A stretch of DNA of 64,000 nucleotides from positions 1-64,000 of the forward strand of contig JBDTTU010000009.1 in assembly GCA_039930465.1 (NCBI GenBank), written 5' to 3'. The notes beneath the pieces are model-generated. The model worked only from the letters and a program-made list of their open reading frames with translations, was not told the DNA's origin and searched no databases. This DNA comes from LMDS01 sp039930465. GTDB lineage: Bacteria; Pseudomonadota; Gammaproteobacteria; Burkholderiales; Burkholderiaceae_C. This document shows positions 1 through 7,804 of this stretch, one piece after another (within the stretch, counting starts at the first letter, position 1; each line of letters begins with the position of its first letter). Position numbers and translations under genes: made by a program.

Positions 1-709
1 GCAGGTTGCCCTCTTCCTCGAACTTGTCGATCACGACGGTCGAGGTGTAGGGCAGTTCGTCGCCGGTGAGGCGGAACAGTTTTTCACGGATGATTTCGCT
101 GGCGAGGAAGCGGTCGCTGCGGTCGGTGAGCGCGTCTTCTTCGTAGAACCAGGGCTGCACCGGCAGATAGGGTTTGACGATGCCGATCAGGCGCTGCACG
201 TCGGCGACTTTGCGGGCCGACAGCGGCACGAACTCGGCGAACTTGTGACGCTCCTGCATGCCTTTGAGCCAGGGCGCGAGCTCGGCACGGCGGTGCACGG
301 CATCGAGCTTGTTGGCAATCAGGAACACTGGTTTGCCTTCGGTCATGAGTGCCAGCACCTTGGCGTCGTCCAGGCCGAAGCGCCCGGCTTCGACGACGAA
401 GAGCACCACGTCGACGTCAGACAGCACCCCTTGCACCGTGCGGTTGAGCGTGCGGTTCAGCGCCGCGTTGTGCTGGGTCTGGAAACCCGGCGTGTCGACG
501 AACACGAACTGCGCTTCTTCGACGGTACGGATGCCGGTGATGCGGTGGCGCGTGGTCTGTGCCTTGTCGGAGGTGATGCTGACCTTCTGGCCGACCAGCG
601 CATTCAGCAGCGTCGATTTGCCGACGTTGGGGCGGCCGACGATCGCCACCAGACCACAGCGCTGCGCCAGCTCGGCGGCTTCGTCTTGAACGGAAGGGGT
701 GTCGGTCAT
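1..709 (-). CDS. era: GTPase Era, C-terminus cut by window edge
   Basis: Era is a GTPase that binds the 3' end of 16S rRNA and helps assemble the 30S subunit. Translation from the ATG at 709 gives an N-terminal G domain with G1 GRPNVGKSTLLN, a switch region with TTRHRITG, G3 DTPGF and G4 NKLD, then the start of the C-terminal region. The reading frame is still open at position 1, so most of the KH RNA-binding domain lies outside the window. It begins seven bases after the rnc stop codon in the same direction, the usual rnc-era arrangement. The identity is certain; only the C-terminus is unseen. Confidence 0.96.
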   Translation of the reverse strand, partial: MTDTPSVQDEAAELAQRCGLVAIVGRPNVGKSTLLNALVGQKVSITSDKAQTTRHRITGIRTVEEAQFVFVDTPGFQTQHNAALNRTLNRTVQGVLSDVDVVLFVVEAGRFGLDDAKVLALMTEGKPVFLIANKLDAVHRRAELAPWLKGMQERHKFAEFVPLSARKVADVQRLIGIVKPYLPVQPWFYEEDALTDRSDRFLASEIIREKLFRLTGDELPYTSTVVIDKFEEEGNL

Positions 710-715
710 CGAGGC

Positions 716-1420
716 CTAGGACCGCAGCGGGCCACCCGGCCGGTCGCTCACCTTGAGCGCGTCGAGCATGCGGCGAGCCGCTTCTTGTTCGGCCACACGC
801 CGCGAGCGGCCCTCGCCCGATTCGGTGAGGTTGAGCGCCGGTACCACGCACTCGACCTCGAAGGTCTGCGCATGCGCCTGCCCGCGCGTGGCGCTGATGC
901 GGTAGGTGGGCACCGGCAGGCGCCGTGCCTGCAACCATTCCTGCAGTTCGGTCTTGGCGTCCTTGCTCCAGCTGGCCACGTCGGTGGTCTGGATGACTTC
1001 GCCGAACAGGCCCTTGACCAGCTCGCGGGCGGCATTGAAACCGCCATCGAGGAACGTGGCGCCGAGCACCGCTTCCAGCGCATCGGCGAGGATCGACGCC
1101 CGCTGCGCGCCGCCGCCGCGCGCTTCGCCTTCGCCCAGGTTCAGCACCTCGGGCAGGCCGAGCTGCACGGCCACGCGGTGCAGGCTGTCTTCGCGCACGA
1201 GGTGGGCCCGCACGCGGGTAAGGTCGCCTTCGTCGGAACCGGCAAACCGCTCGAACAACAGGCCAGAGATCGCCAGACTGAGCACGGCATCACCCAGGAA
1301 TTCGAGCCGCTCGTTGTGATCGGCACCAAAGCTGCGGTGGGTGAGCGCGCGGGTCAACAGCCCGGCATCGGCGAATGTGTAGCCGATGCGGCGCTGCAGC
1401 GCGTCGAGGCGGTTTTCCAT
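716..1420 (-). CDS. rnc: ribonuclease III
   Basis: Double-strand-specific endoribonuclease that processes rRNA precursors and structured mRNAs. The 234-residue product has the RNase III signature NERLEFLGDAVL near residues 36-47, with catalytic acidic residues E40 and D44. A C-terminal double-stranded RNA-binding domain follows (about residues 155-225, with the KTELQEWLQ start). Length is normal for the family. It lies between the DUF4845 gene and era on the same strand, and the short gaps suggest one operon from lepA to era. Confidence 0.97.
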   Translation of the reverse strand: MENRLDALQRRIGYTFADAGLLTRALTHRSFGADHNERLEFLGDAVLSLAISGLLFERFAGSDEGDLTRVRAHLVREDSLHRVAVQLGLPEVLNLGEGEARGGGAQRASILADALEAVLGATFLDGGFNAARELVKGLFGEVIQTTDVASWSKDAKTELQEWLQARRLPVPTYRISATRGQAHAQTFEVECVVPALNLTESGEGRSRRVAEQEAARRMLDALKVSDRPGGPLRS

Positions 1421-1469
1421 GGCAGCAGGCGATTGAAAGTGGCGCGAAGCAGGCCGAAGCGGGCCGGGT

Positions 1470-1838
1470 CTACTTCGAGCGCCCTTCGTACTTGATGAGC
1501 AGGTAGACCGGCTTGATGAGCTCGATCTCCTTGTCGTAGGCGAACTTGATCACGATCTTGTCGTTTTCCTTGGTGATCTCCAGATCCTTGCCGTTGATCG
1601 ACTGGATCGAGTACTCGATGTCTTTCTGTTTCTCGAAGCTCGCGCGGATCTCGGGCACCGTGGTGGCGCCGGACGCAGCCAGCTTCGTGACGGCCTTCTG
1701 GATCGTGAAGTACTCGTTCATGGTCGGCAAGACCTTCATGCCGATCAGGGCACCGAAGCCGACGACGATGGCCCAGAACATCAGCCCGAACAGCGTGACA
1801 CCACGTTGCGCGTGTTTTCGGTGAAGCTCAACCGTCAT
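1470..1838 (-). CDS. DUF4845 family small membrane protein
   Basis: A 122-residue protein with one N-terminal membrane segment (about residues 14-35, GVTLFGLMFWAIVVGFGALI) and a small extracytoplasmic domain. I chose the ATG at 1838 because AGGAG lies about eight bases upstream. An in-frame upstream ATG at 1919 would overlap lepB and has no better support. DUF4845 genes are commonly found between lepB and rnc in betaproteobacteria, as here. The function is unknown. The type IV pilin-like N-terminal look (RGVTLFGL) is noted but is not enough to call it a pilin. Confidence 0.85.
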   Translation of the reverse strand: MTVELHRKHAQRGVTLFGLMFWAIVVGFGALIGMKVLPTMNEYFTIQKAVTKLAASGATTVPEIRASFEKQKDIEYSIQSINGKDLEITKENDKIVIKFAYDKEIELIKPVYLLIKYEGRSK

Positions 1839-1873
1839 GCTCTTATGCTCCTGTCGCTGTTCCACGGAATGCG

Positions 1874-2851
1874 TCAATGGAAGGCGCCGATCCGCTTCAG
1901 GTTGCCAAAATTCATCCACACGAAGAAGGCCCGACCCACGATGTTTTCGTCGGGCACGAAGCCCCAGAAACGCGAGTCCTGCGAATTGTCGCGGTTGTCG
2001 CCCATCATGAAATAGTGGCCGGCGGGCACCTTGCAGGTGACGCCCTCGGCACTGTAGCGGCAGTTTTCGCGGAATGGGAATGTGATCTTGTCTGCTGCGC
2101 CGTAAAACGGCTGGCTCTGCGGATTCACCAGGATGCGGTGTTCCACGTTGCCGAACTTTTCCTTGAACTCGGGGAAGTAACGCAGCGCCTCTTCGTCATA
2201 GAAACCGGGCGGCGGCGTTTGCTCGAGCGGCGCAGCCACGCCGTTGATGAACACCTGCTGGTTGTGAAAGCTGATCTCATCGCCGGGAATACCCACCACG
2301 CGCTTGATGTAGTCGACGCTGGTGTCCTTCGGGTACCGGAACACCATCACGTCGCCGCGCTGCGGGTCGCTGATGCTGATGATCTTCTTGTTGATCACCG
2401 GCAGGCGCACGCCATAGTGAAACTTGTTCACGAGAATCAGGTCGCCGACGAGCAAGGTCGGAATCATCGAGCCGCTGGGAATCTTGAAGGGCTCGAACAG
2501 GAACGAGCGCAGCAGGAACACGACCAGGATCACCGGGAACAGGCCCGCGGTCCAGTCGAGCCACCAGGGTTGCATCAGCAGGGTGTCGCGGGCCTGGGCC
2601 ACATCGCCATCGACCTTGACGATGCCCTGGCTGGCCAGCTGCTCGCGGCGCGCCGCGTCTTGCTGTTCCAGCGTGTTCGCCGCAGCCAGCCGGCGCGGCG
2701 CGAAGTGAAAACGTTCGGCGAGCCAGTAGCCCAGTGTCACGACGGTCAGGACGAAGAGCAATAGCGAGAAGTTGCCTGTCCACTTGCCGAAGTACCAGCC
2801 ACCGAGAAAGATCGCGAGGCAGCCATAGAGCAAACCGGTCAAAGAGCCCAT
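1874..2851 (-). CDS. lepB: signal peptidase I
   Basis: Inner-membrane serine endopeptidase that removes signal peptides from Sec and Tat substrates. The 325-residue protein has two hydrophobic N-terminal segments (about 4-20 and 28-46) and a third near 103-116. The catalytic motif IPSGSM places the serine at S128, and the lysine motif YIKRVVGIPG places the general base at K183. The later box GDNRDNSQDSRFWG is also present. The ATG at 2851 overlaps the lepA stop by one base (TGATG), which fixes the start and suggests translational coupling. A longer in-frame start at 2986 lies inside lepA and is rejected. Confidence 0.97.
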   Translation of the reverse strand: MGSLTGLLYGCLAIFLGGWYFGKWTGNFSLLLFVLTVVTLGYWLAERFHFAPRRLAAANTLEQQDAARREQLASQGIVKVDGDVAQARDTLLMQPWWLDWTAGLFPVILVVFLLRSFLFEPFKIPSGSMIPTLLVGDLILVNKFHYGVRLPVINKKIISISDPQRGDVMVFRYPKDTSVDYIKRVVGIPGDEISFHNQQVFINGVAAPLEQTPPPGFYDEEALRYFPEFKEKFGNVEHRILVNPQSQPFYGAADKITFPFRENCRYSAEGVTCKVPAGHYFMMGDNRDNSQDSRFWGFVPDENIVGRAFFVWMNFGNLKRIGAFH

Positions 2852-4659
2852 CAGTCTTCCACTTGGAGGATGGCCAGAAACGCTTCTTGCGGCACTTCGA
2901 CGGAACCGATCTGCTTCATGCGTTTTTTGCCGGCCTTTTGTTTTTCGAGCAGCTTTCGCTTGCGCGAAATGTCGCCGCCATAACACTTGGCGATCACGTT
3001 CTTGCGCAGGGCCTTGATTGTCTCACGCGCGATGATGTTGGCCCCGATGGCGGCCTGGATCGCCACGTCATATTGCTGGCGTGAAATCAGCTCGCGCATC
3101 TTCGCGACGACCGCCCGGCTGCGGTACTGGCTCTGGCTGCGGTGCACGATGATCGACAGCGCATCGACCTTGTCGCCGTTGAGCAAGATGTCGACCTTCA
3201 CGACATCGGCAGCGCGGTATTCCTTGAACTCGTAGTCCATCGAGGCGTAACCTCGCGACACGCTCTTGAGCTTGTCGAAGAAGTCGAGCACGATCTCGGC
3301 CAGTGGCATCTCGTAGGTCAGCATCACCTGGCGGCCGTGGTAGGCCATGTTGAGCTGGTTGCCACGCTTCAGGTTGGCCAGCGTCATCACCGGGCCGACG
3401 TAGTCTTGCGGCATGTACAGGTGCACGAGCACGATCGGCTCGCGGATCTCGCTGATGCGGCCCAGGTCGGGCATCTTCGACGGGTTCTCGATCTCGATCA
3501 CGGTCTTGTCGCCGAGTTCGACCTGGTAGACGACCGATGGCGCGGTGGTGATCAGGTCCTGGTCGAACTCGCGCTCCAGCCGTTCCTGCACGATCTCCAT
3601 GTGCAGCAGGCCGAGAAAGCCGCAGCGAAAGCCGAAGCCCAGCGCCTGGCTCACCTCGGGTTCGTAACGCAGCGACGAATCGTTGAGCTTCAACTTTTCG
3701 AGCGCGTCGCGCAGCTGGTCGTACTCGCTCGCTTCGGTCGGGTACAGGCCGGCGAAGACCTGCGGCTGGATCTCTTTGAAGCCGGGCAGCGCCTCGGCGG
3801 CCGGGCCCAGGTTGTTCGGCAGCTTCTTCTCGAGCGTGATCGTGTCGCCGACCTTGGCCGCCTGCAGTTCCTTGATGCCGGCGATGATGAAGCCGACCTC
3901 GCCCGCACTCAAGCGCTCGCGGGGCACCGACTTCGGTGTGAACACGCCCAGGCTGTCGGCGTTGTAGACCGCGTCGCTGGCCATCATGCGAAAGCGCTCG
4001 CCCTTGTTGAGCACGCCGTCGACGACACGCACCAGCATCACGACGCCCACGTAGTTGTCGAACCAGGAATCGACGATCATCGCGCGCAGCGGCGCTTCGA
4101 CCACGCCACGCGGCGCCGGCATGCGGGTGATGACGGCTTCGAGAATGTCGTCGATGCCCATGCCGGTCTTGGCGCTGCAGGGAATGGCGTTGTCGGCGTC
4201 GATGCCGATCACGTCTTCGATCTCGGACTTGGCGTTCTCCGGGTCGGCGTTCGGCAAGTCCATCTTGTTGAGGACCGGGATCACCTCCACACCGAGGTCA
4301 AGCGCGGTGTAGCAGTTGGCCACGGTCTGCGCTTCGACGCCCTGGCTCGCGTCGACCACCAGCAGCGCGCCTTCACAAGCCGACAGCGAGCGGCTCACTT
4401 CGTAGGAAAAGTCGACGTGTCCGGGCGTGTCGATCAGGTTCAGGTTGTAGACCCTGCCGTCGCGGGCCTTGTATTCCAGCGCAGCGGTCTGCGCCTTGAT
4501 CGTGATGCCGCGCTCGCGCTCGATGTCCATCGAGTCGAGCACCTGGGCTTCCATCTCACGATCACTCAGGCCACCGCAACGCTGAATCAACCGGTCTGCC
4601 AGCGTGCTCTTGCCGTGGTCGATGTGGGCAATGATCGAAAAATTTCTGATGTGGTCCAT
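2851..4659 (-). CDS. lepA: elongation factor 4 (LepA) GTPase
   Basis: Ribosome-associated translational GTPase (EF4) that acts on stalled or back-translocating ribosomes and in initiation. The 602-residue product shows G1 AHIDHGKSTL, the switch sequence RERGITIKAQ, G3 DTPGHVDF and G4 NKMDLP, then EF-G-like domains and the LepA-specific C-terminal domain (KCYGGDISRKRKLLEKQK). The ATG at 4659 gives the standard MDHIRNFSIIAHIDHGK start; the longer in-frame start at 4704 adds a non-conserved extension. It heads a run of co-directional genes through era. The long upstream region carries two apparent promoters and an internal terminator, listed separately. Confidence 0.97.
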   Translation of the reverse strand: MDHIRNFSIIAHIDHGKSTLADRLIQRCGGLSDREMEAQVLDSMDIERERGITIKAQTAALEYKARDGRVYNLNLIDTPGHVDFSYEVSRSLSACEGALLVVDASQGVEAQTVANCYTALDLGVEVIPVLNKMDLPNADPENAKSEIEDVIGIDADNAIPCSAKTGMGIDDILEAVITRMPAPRGVVEAPLRAMIVDSWFDNYVGVVMLVRVVDGVLNKGERFRMMASDAVYNADSLGVFTPKSVPRERLSAGEVGFIIAGIKELQAAKVGDTITLEKKLPNNLGPAAEALPGFKEIQPQVFAGLYPTEASEYDQLRDALEKLKLNDSSLRYEPEVSQALGFGFRCGFLGLLHMEIVQERLEREFDQDLITTAPSVVYQVELGDKTVIEIENPSKMPDLGRISEIREPIVLVHLYMPQDYVGPVMTLANLKRGNQLNMAYHGRQVMLTYEMPLAEIVLDFFDKLKSVSRGYASMDYEFKEYRAADVVKVDILLNGDKVDALSIIVHRSQSQYRSRAVVAKMRELISRQQYDVAIQAAIGANIIARETIKALRKNVIAKCYGGDISRKRKLLEKQKAGKKRMKQIGSVEVPQEAFLAILQVED

Positions 4660-4774
4660 GCTTGCTGCGATGTTCTGTGTGTGCGCCTCAGCACGGAGCC
4701 ACAACGGCGCAGCCGTTGCGCGGGAGGCTCATATCGCGAAGCGATGTGAAGGCCCGAAGGGCCATGCCGTACGC

Positions 4775-4805
4775 AAAAAAAAGGCACGTCGAAGAACGAC
4801 GCGCC
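4775..4805 (-). terminator. intrinsic terminator upstream of lepA
   Basis: A nine-base-pair stem with a five-base loop (TTCTT) is followed immediately by eight T residues on the minus strand. It is a strong-looking factor-independent terminator, placed between the lepA-proximal promoter and the lepA start codon. It would end transcripts from either upstream promoter unless read-through occurs. Confidence 0.75.
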
Positions 4806-4838
4806 TTCCAACAAAACGTATGGCAACTGCTTGTTGGG
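4775..4838 (-). ncRNA. candidate small RNA or lepA leader attenuator
   Basis: A promoter-like -10 box sits just upstream of about 64 bases that fold into two hairpins on the minus strand. Hairpin 1 pairs CCAACAA (4837-4831) with TTGTTGG (4814-4808). Hairpin 2 is an intrinsic terminator pairing GGCGCGTCG (4805-4797) with CGACGTGCC (4791-4783), with one G-T wobble, followed by eight T residues (4782-4775). The transcript would stop about 115 bases before lepA. It could be a free-standing small RNA, or an attenuator that decides read-through into lepA. The structure is seen directly; the function is inferred. I do not recognise it as a known RNA family. Confidence 0.55.
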
Positions 4839-4844
4839 ACTTTC

Positions 4845-4871
4845 ATTGTAGTCAAAAGCGCCCGGCTGCAA
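4845..4871 (-). promoter_or_regulatory. lepA-proximal promoter-like sequence
   Basis: The -10 box TACAAT lies at 4850-4845. A -35-like TTGCAG at 4871-4866 is 15 bases away, or TTTGCA at 4872-4867 is 16 bases away. The predicted start near 4838 coincides with the beginning of the two-hairpin RNA. The -10 match is good; the spacer is shorter than the ideal 17. Confidence 0.45.
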
Positions 4872-4934
4872 ACCGCGCCAGTGCTTGATTTCTCGTCGTT
4901 GCGAGCCGCCAACATCAAAATATATCAACAGCTT

Positions 4935-4954
4935 ATCCACAAATGCTTGTGGAT
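4935..4954. promoter_or_regulatory. DnaA-box-like inverted repeat
   Basis: A perfect TTATCCACA DnaA-box sequence (4933-4941) faces a second copy in opposite orientation, forming the dyad ATCCACAA-ATGC-TTGTGGAT. A weaker third match (CTATCCCCA on the minus strand) follows at about 4958-4966. The neighbourhood is AT-rich compared with the window. It lies downstream of one lepA promoter and upstream of the other. It may bind DnaA as a regulator or titration site; no other origin-like genes are nearby. Confidence 0.45.
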
Positions 4955-5024
4955 GGCTTGGGGATAGTTTTTCAGCGCCGCATTCATCGCAAAAACGACC
5001 TAAAAGACACCTGCAGAAGGGTAG

Positions 5025-5055
5025 ATTGTAGTGGGTCTGGCCAACAATCTTTCAA
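5025..5055 (-). promoter_or_regulatory. distal promoter-like sequence for lepA
   Basis: TTGAAA (5055-5050) and TACAAT (5030-5025) are separated by 19 bases on the minus strand. The element is overlaid by an inverted repeat, AGATTGT at 5023-5029 and ACAATCT at 5044-5050, which could be an operator. A transcript from here would have a leader of about 360 bases and cross the DnaA-box dyad and the internal terminator before lepA. Confidence 0.4.
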
Positions 5056-5226
5056 GCATTGAAATGTGAGTGACAACAAACTTAGATGTACCGGTTCGAA
5101 CCGGCCGCCGAGCGCAATCAGCCGCCGCCGAAAAGCGCGGCTGCTCCCACATGGCGGAAAGACCCGCCAATCGTGTCAACCGTAAAGCCTGCTTGGGCGA
5201 CGCGCTGGTGCCGGCCCGGCCGCCCG

Positions 5227-6708
5227 TCACTTCGTGGGTCGGATGATCAGGAAGTTGACGACGTCACCGCGCCGAACGAGCAGCGTCACCGCCTTGGAGC
5301 GGTCGAGTTTCGCCACCAGCGTCTCGAACTGCTTGGCGCCCGTGATCTCGCTGTTGTCGAGCGAGAGCACCACGTCGCCTTCGCGCACGCCGGCACGTGC
5401 CGCGGCGCCTTCTGCGCTTTCGACACGAACTCCGTTCTTCATCTTGAGCTCGCGTTTCTGCGCATCGGTGAGGTCGGCGACCGCCAGGCCCAGCGTGCCG
5501 ACCGACGGCTGCGGCTTGGCGGGTTCACGTTCGTTGCCACGTGCCGTGCGCTCGGCCTCGAACTCGACCACGGTGACGCTCAGGTCGCGGTAGGCGCCGC
5601 GCCGGAACACCTGAAGCGTTGCCTTGCTACCGGGCTTCACGCTCGAGACGATGCGCGGCAGATCGGCCGACTTGTCGACCGTGCGGCCGTCGAATTTCGT
5701 GATGATGTCGCCGGCCTCGACACCTGCCTTTTCGGCGGGCCCGCCAGCCTCGACGCTGCGCACCAGCGCACCGGTCGGCTTGCCCAGGCCGATCGACTCG
5801 GCGATGTCTTTGGTGACTTCGCCGATCGTCACGCCGATGCGCCCGCGGCTCACGCGCCCCGTCGCACGCAACTGCTCCGAAACACGCACCGCTTCATCGA
5901 TCGGAATGGCAAACGAGATGCCCATGTAGCCGCCCGAGCGGCTGTAGATCTGCGAGTTGATGCCGACCACTTCGCCGCGCATGTTGATCAGCGGGCCACC
6001 GGAGTTGCCAGGGTTGATGGCCACGTCGGTCTGGATCAGCGGCAACAGTTCGCCGGTGTCGCGCGACTTGGCGCTGACGATGCCGGCCGTGACCGAGTTC
6101 TCCAATCCGAACGGTGAGCCGATCGCAATCACCCACTCGCCGACCTTGAGCCGGTTCACGTCGCCGACGCGCACCGTCGGCAAACCCGTGGCATCGATCT
6201 TCACGATCGCCACGTCGGAGCGCTTGTCGGCACCGATGACCTTGGCCTTGAACTCGCGCTTGTCGTTGAGCGTGACGAAGACTTCGTCGGCACCGTCGAC
6301 GACGTGGGCGTTCGTCATCACATAGCCATCGGCGTTGAGCACGAAGCCCGAGCCGAGCCCACGCTGGGTGGGTTCGCCATCGGTTCCGGGCTGGGGTGAT
6401 CGCGGGCTTGGCCGGTTCGGCGTCGGAATGCCGAACCGACGGAAGAACTCGAGCATGTCTTCGTCGATCTCGGGGCCTGCGCCGCCACGGCCCGCGCGCA
6501 CCCGCTCGGTGGTGCGGATGCCAACGACCGCCGGCCCGACCTTCTCGACCAGGTCGGTGAAGTCGGGCAAAGACTGGGCTCGCGCCGGCGCGGCGACCAA
6601 CGCGGTCGCACCGACCGCGGCGCCAAGCGCGAGCGCGCTCAGCCATGCGCGAGCGCGCCTGATCGGGACCGGGCCCGCGAAATTCATCGAGAAAGATTGC
6701 ACTTGCAT
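5227..6708 (-). CDS. mucD: Do/DegP-family periplasmic serine protease
   Basis: HtrA-type protease and chaperone of the periplasm, degrading misfolded envelope proteins. The 493-residue product has a signal peptide ending near APARA-Q. It has a trypsin-like domain with catalytic triad H135 (TNAHVV), D165 (SDVAIVKI) and S236 (GNSGGPL), and two PDZ domains (about 275-365 and 400-485). I chose the ATG at 6708, preceded by a purine-rich AGGGCAGGG, over 6750. It is the last gene of rpoE-rseA-rseB-mucD, matching the AlgU-MucABCD order of Pseudomonas, and is probably part of the RpoE response. Confidence 0.95.
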   Translation of the reverse strand: MQVQSFSMNFAGPVPIRRARAWLSALALGAAVGATALVAAPARAQSLPDFTDLVEKVGPAVVGIRTTERVRAGRGGAGPEIDEDMLEFFRRFGIPTPNRPSPRSPQPGTDGEPTQRGLGSGFVLNADGYVMTNAHVVDGADEVFVTLNDKREFKAKVIGADKRSDVAIVKIDATGLPTVRVGDVNRLKVGEWVIAIGSPFGLENSVTAGIVSAKSRDTGELLPLIQTDVAINPGNSGGPLINMRGEVVGINSQIYSRSGGYMGISFAIPIDEAVRVSEQLRATGRVSRGRIGVTIGEVTKDIAESIGLGKPTGALVRSVEAGGPAEKAGVEAGDIITKFDGRTVDKSADLPRIVSSVKPGSKATLQVFRRGAYRDLSVTVVEFEAERTARGNEREPAKPQPSVGTLGLAVADLTDAQKRELKMKNGVRVESAEGAAARAGVREGDVVLSLDNSEITGAKQFETLVAKLDRSKAVTLLVRRGDVVNFLIIRPTK

Positions 6709-6758
6709 CACCCTGCCCTCCCCAGGCACATCAGAACCCGACCAAACCACCCGCCGAA

Positions 6759-7781
6759 CTACTTCCTGCGCTCAAGCTCTCTGGCGAAAGTTCGCAGCGT
6801 AGCGGGCGGCACATCGCCCACCACCGTGATCCACCAATCACCCTGCTGTTGCATCAGGGTCTGCGTGGCACCCACCGATGCAACCATCGGGCGTGTATGG
6901 CGCTGCGGATTGAACGGTTCAATGAACAGCGAGACGTAGGTCAGACCGTCTGAGTAGATCGTCTGCAGCACCTGGGGTTCGGCGCTGTCTTTTGCAACCA
7001 CGCCGGTGCCTTGCATCGGCCGCTTCAGACAACTGACCTGGCGGAATCCGGGCGCCGGCTGGCGCACGCTCCAGCCTTCGGCTTCGAGCCGGGTCGGCGT
7101 CAGCACCGGGCGCAGCACCCGGTAGCCTTCGAGCTTCTTCATCGGCTGCAGAACACTGTCGGGCTGCGGCTTGACGCCGATCGCCACATCGGAAAACGCC
7201 GAGGTTTCCAGCACGTCGCCACGCTCGCCCAGCACGTCGGCACGCAGCAGCAAACCGCTGGCCTGATCGGCCCACAGGCGGTAGCCGTAGCGCAAGGCAT
7301 CTTTCGGCTTGACGAGCAACACGTTGGCCTCATGACCTGCCACACGATCGACCCCTTGCGGATGCACATCATAGAAATCGACGATGCGGTCGTCACCCGC
7401 CTGCAACAGCGCCGGGAACGCCACCGGAACCGAACGTTGCTCGACCATCGCGACGCGGTTCGCGGGCCAGACCGTCTGCACCACTTCATTGTGGCGATAG
7501 AGGAAACGCGCTTGCCCGTCGAGCGACTCGCTGCGCTCGAACTGGTTCTTTCCTTCGCAGTAATGCGCGATGCGCGCGCTCGATACCGCACCACCGCCCG
7601 TCACCACGAAAGTGCCCTGAAAGTTCTGGCGGCTGGCTGCTTCATGAATGCGCAGCAACCACGCGCGCACCTCGGGAGCCTGCGCCGGTGCATCGGCACC
7701 ACCCGCCTGCGCTCGCGCCGCAGGCACAGACACGCACGCGGCACCGGCCAAGGCCAGTGCAGACAGGGAACGAAACAGCAT
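6759..7781 (-). CDS. rseB: sigma-E regulatory protein RseB/MucB
   Basis: Periplasmic protein that binds the anti-sigma factor RseA and shields it from cleavage until lipoprotein or LPS signals accumulate. The product has a signal peptide (MLFRSLSALALAGAA onward, cleavage after ARA). A MucB/RseB N-terminal domain follows (RIHEAASRQNFQGTFVV is the characteristic start), then a C-terminal domain with the family-like ending GDVPPATLRTFARELE. An in-frame TTG at 7808 overlaps the rseA stop and could be used instead, adding nine residues; neither start has a clear ribosome-binding site. The position between rseA and mucD supports the assignment. Confidence 0.9.
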   Translation of the reverse strand: MLFRSLSALALAGAACVSVPAARAQAGGADAPAQAPEVRAWLLRIHEAASRQNFQGTFVVTGGGAVSSARIAHYCEGKNQFERSESLDGQARFLYRHNEVVQTVWPANRVAMVEQRSVPVAFPALLQAGDDRIVDFYDVHPQGVDRVAGHEANVLLVKPKDALRYGYRLWADQASGLLLRADVLGERGDVLETSAFSDVAIGVKPQPDSVLQPMKKLEGYRVLRPVLTPTRLEAEGWSVRQPAPGFRQVSCLKRPMQGTGVVAKDSAEPQVLQTIYSDGLTYVSLFIEPFNPQRHTRPMVASVGATQTLMQQQGDWWITVVGDVPPATLRTFARELERRK

Positions 7782-7804
7782 GAGGGCGCTTTTCAGAAGA
7801 GTGC

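Larger units (their letters stand above)
4660..5226. other. 567-base intergenic region between mucD and lepA
   Basis: No convincing protein-coding gene is seen on either strand. In many relatives a small thioredoxin or glutaredoxin gene sits here; I find none. The region holds two minus-strand promoter-like sequences with TACAAT -10 boxes, a DnaA-box-like dyad in a locally AT-rich stretch, a short terminator-ended transcript candidate, and a 14-base palindrome CCGGTTCGAACCGG near 5091-5104. Together these suggest a regulated leader for lepA rather than empty spacer. Confidence 0.6.

Noticed and set aside
245..1495. Plus-strand frame of 416 codons opposite era and rnc
   Set aside because: It overlaps two certain genes on the minus strand and has no motif support.
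3142..4749. Plus-strand open frame of 535 codons opposite lepA
   Set aside because: It is His/Val/Asp/Arg-rich with no domain and mirrors lepA codon positions; lepA itself is unambiguous.
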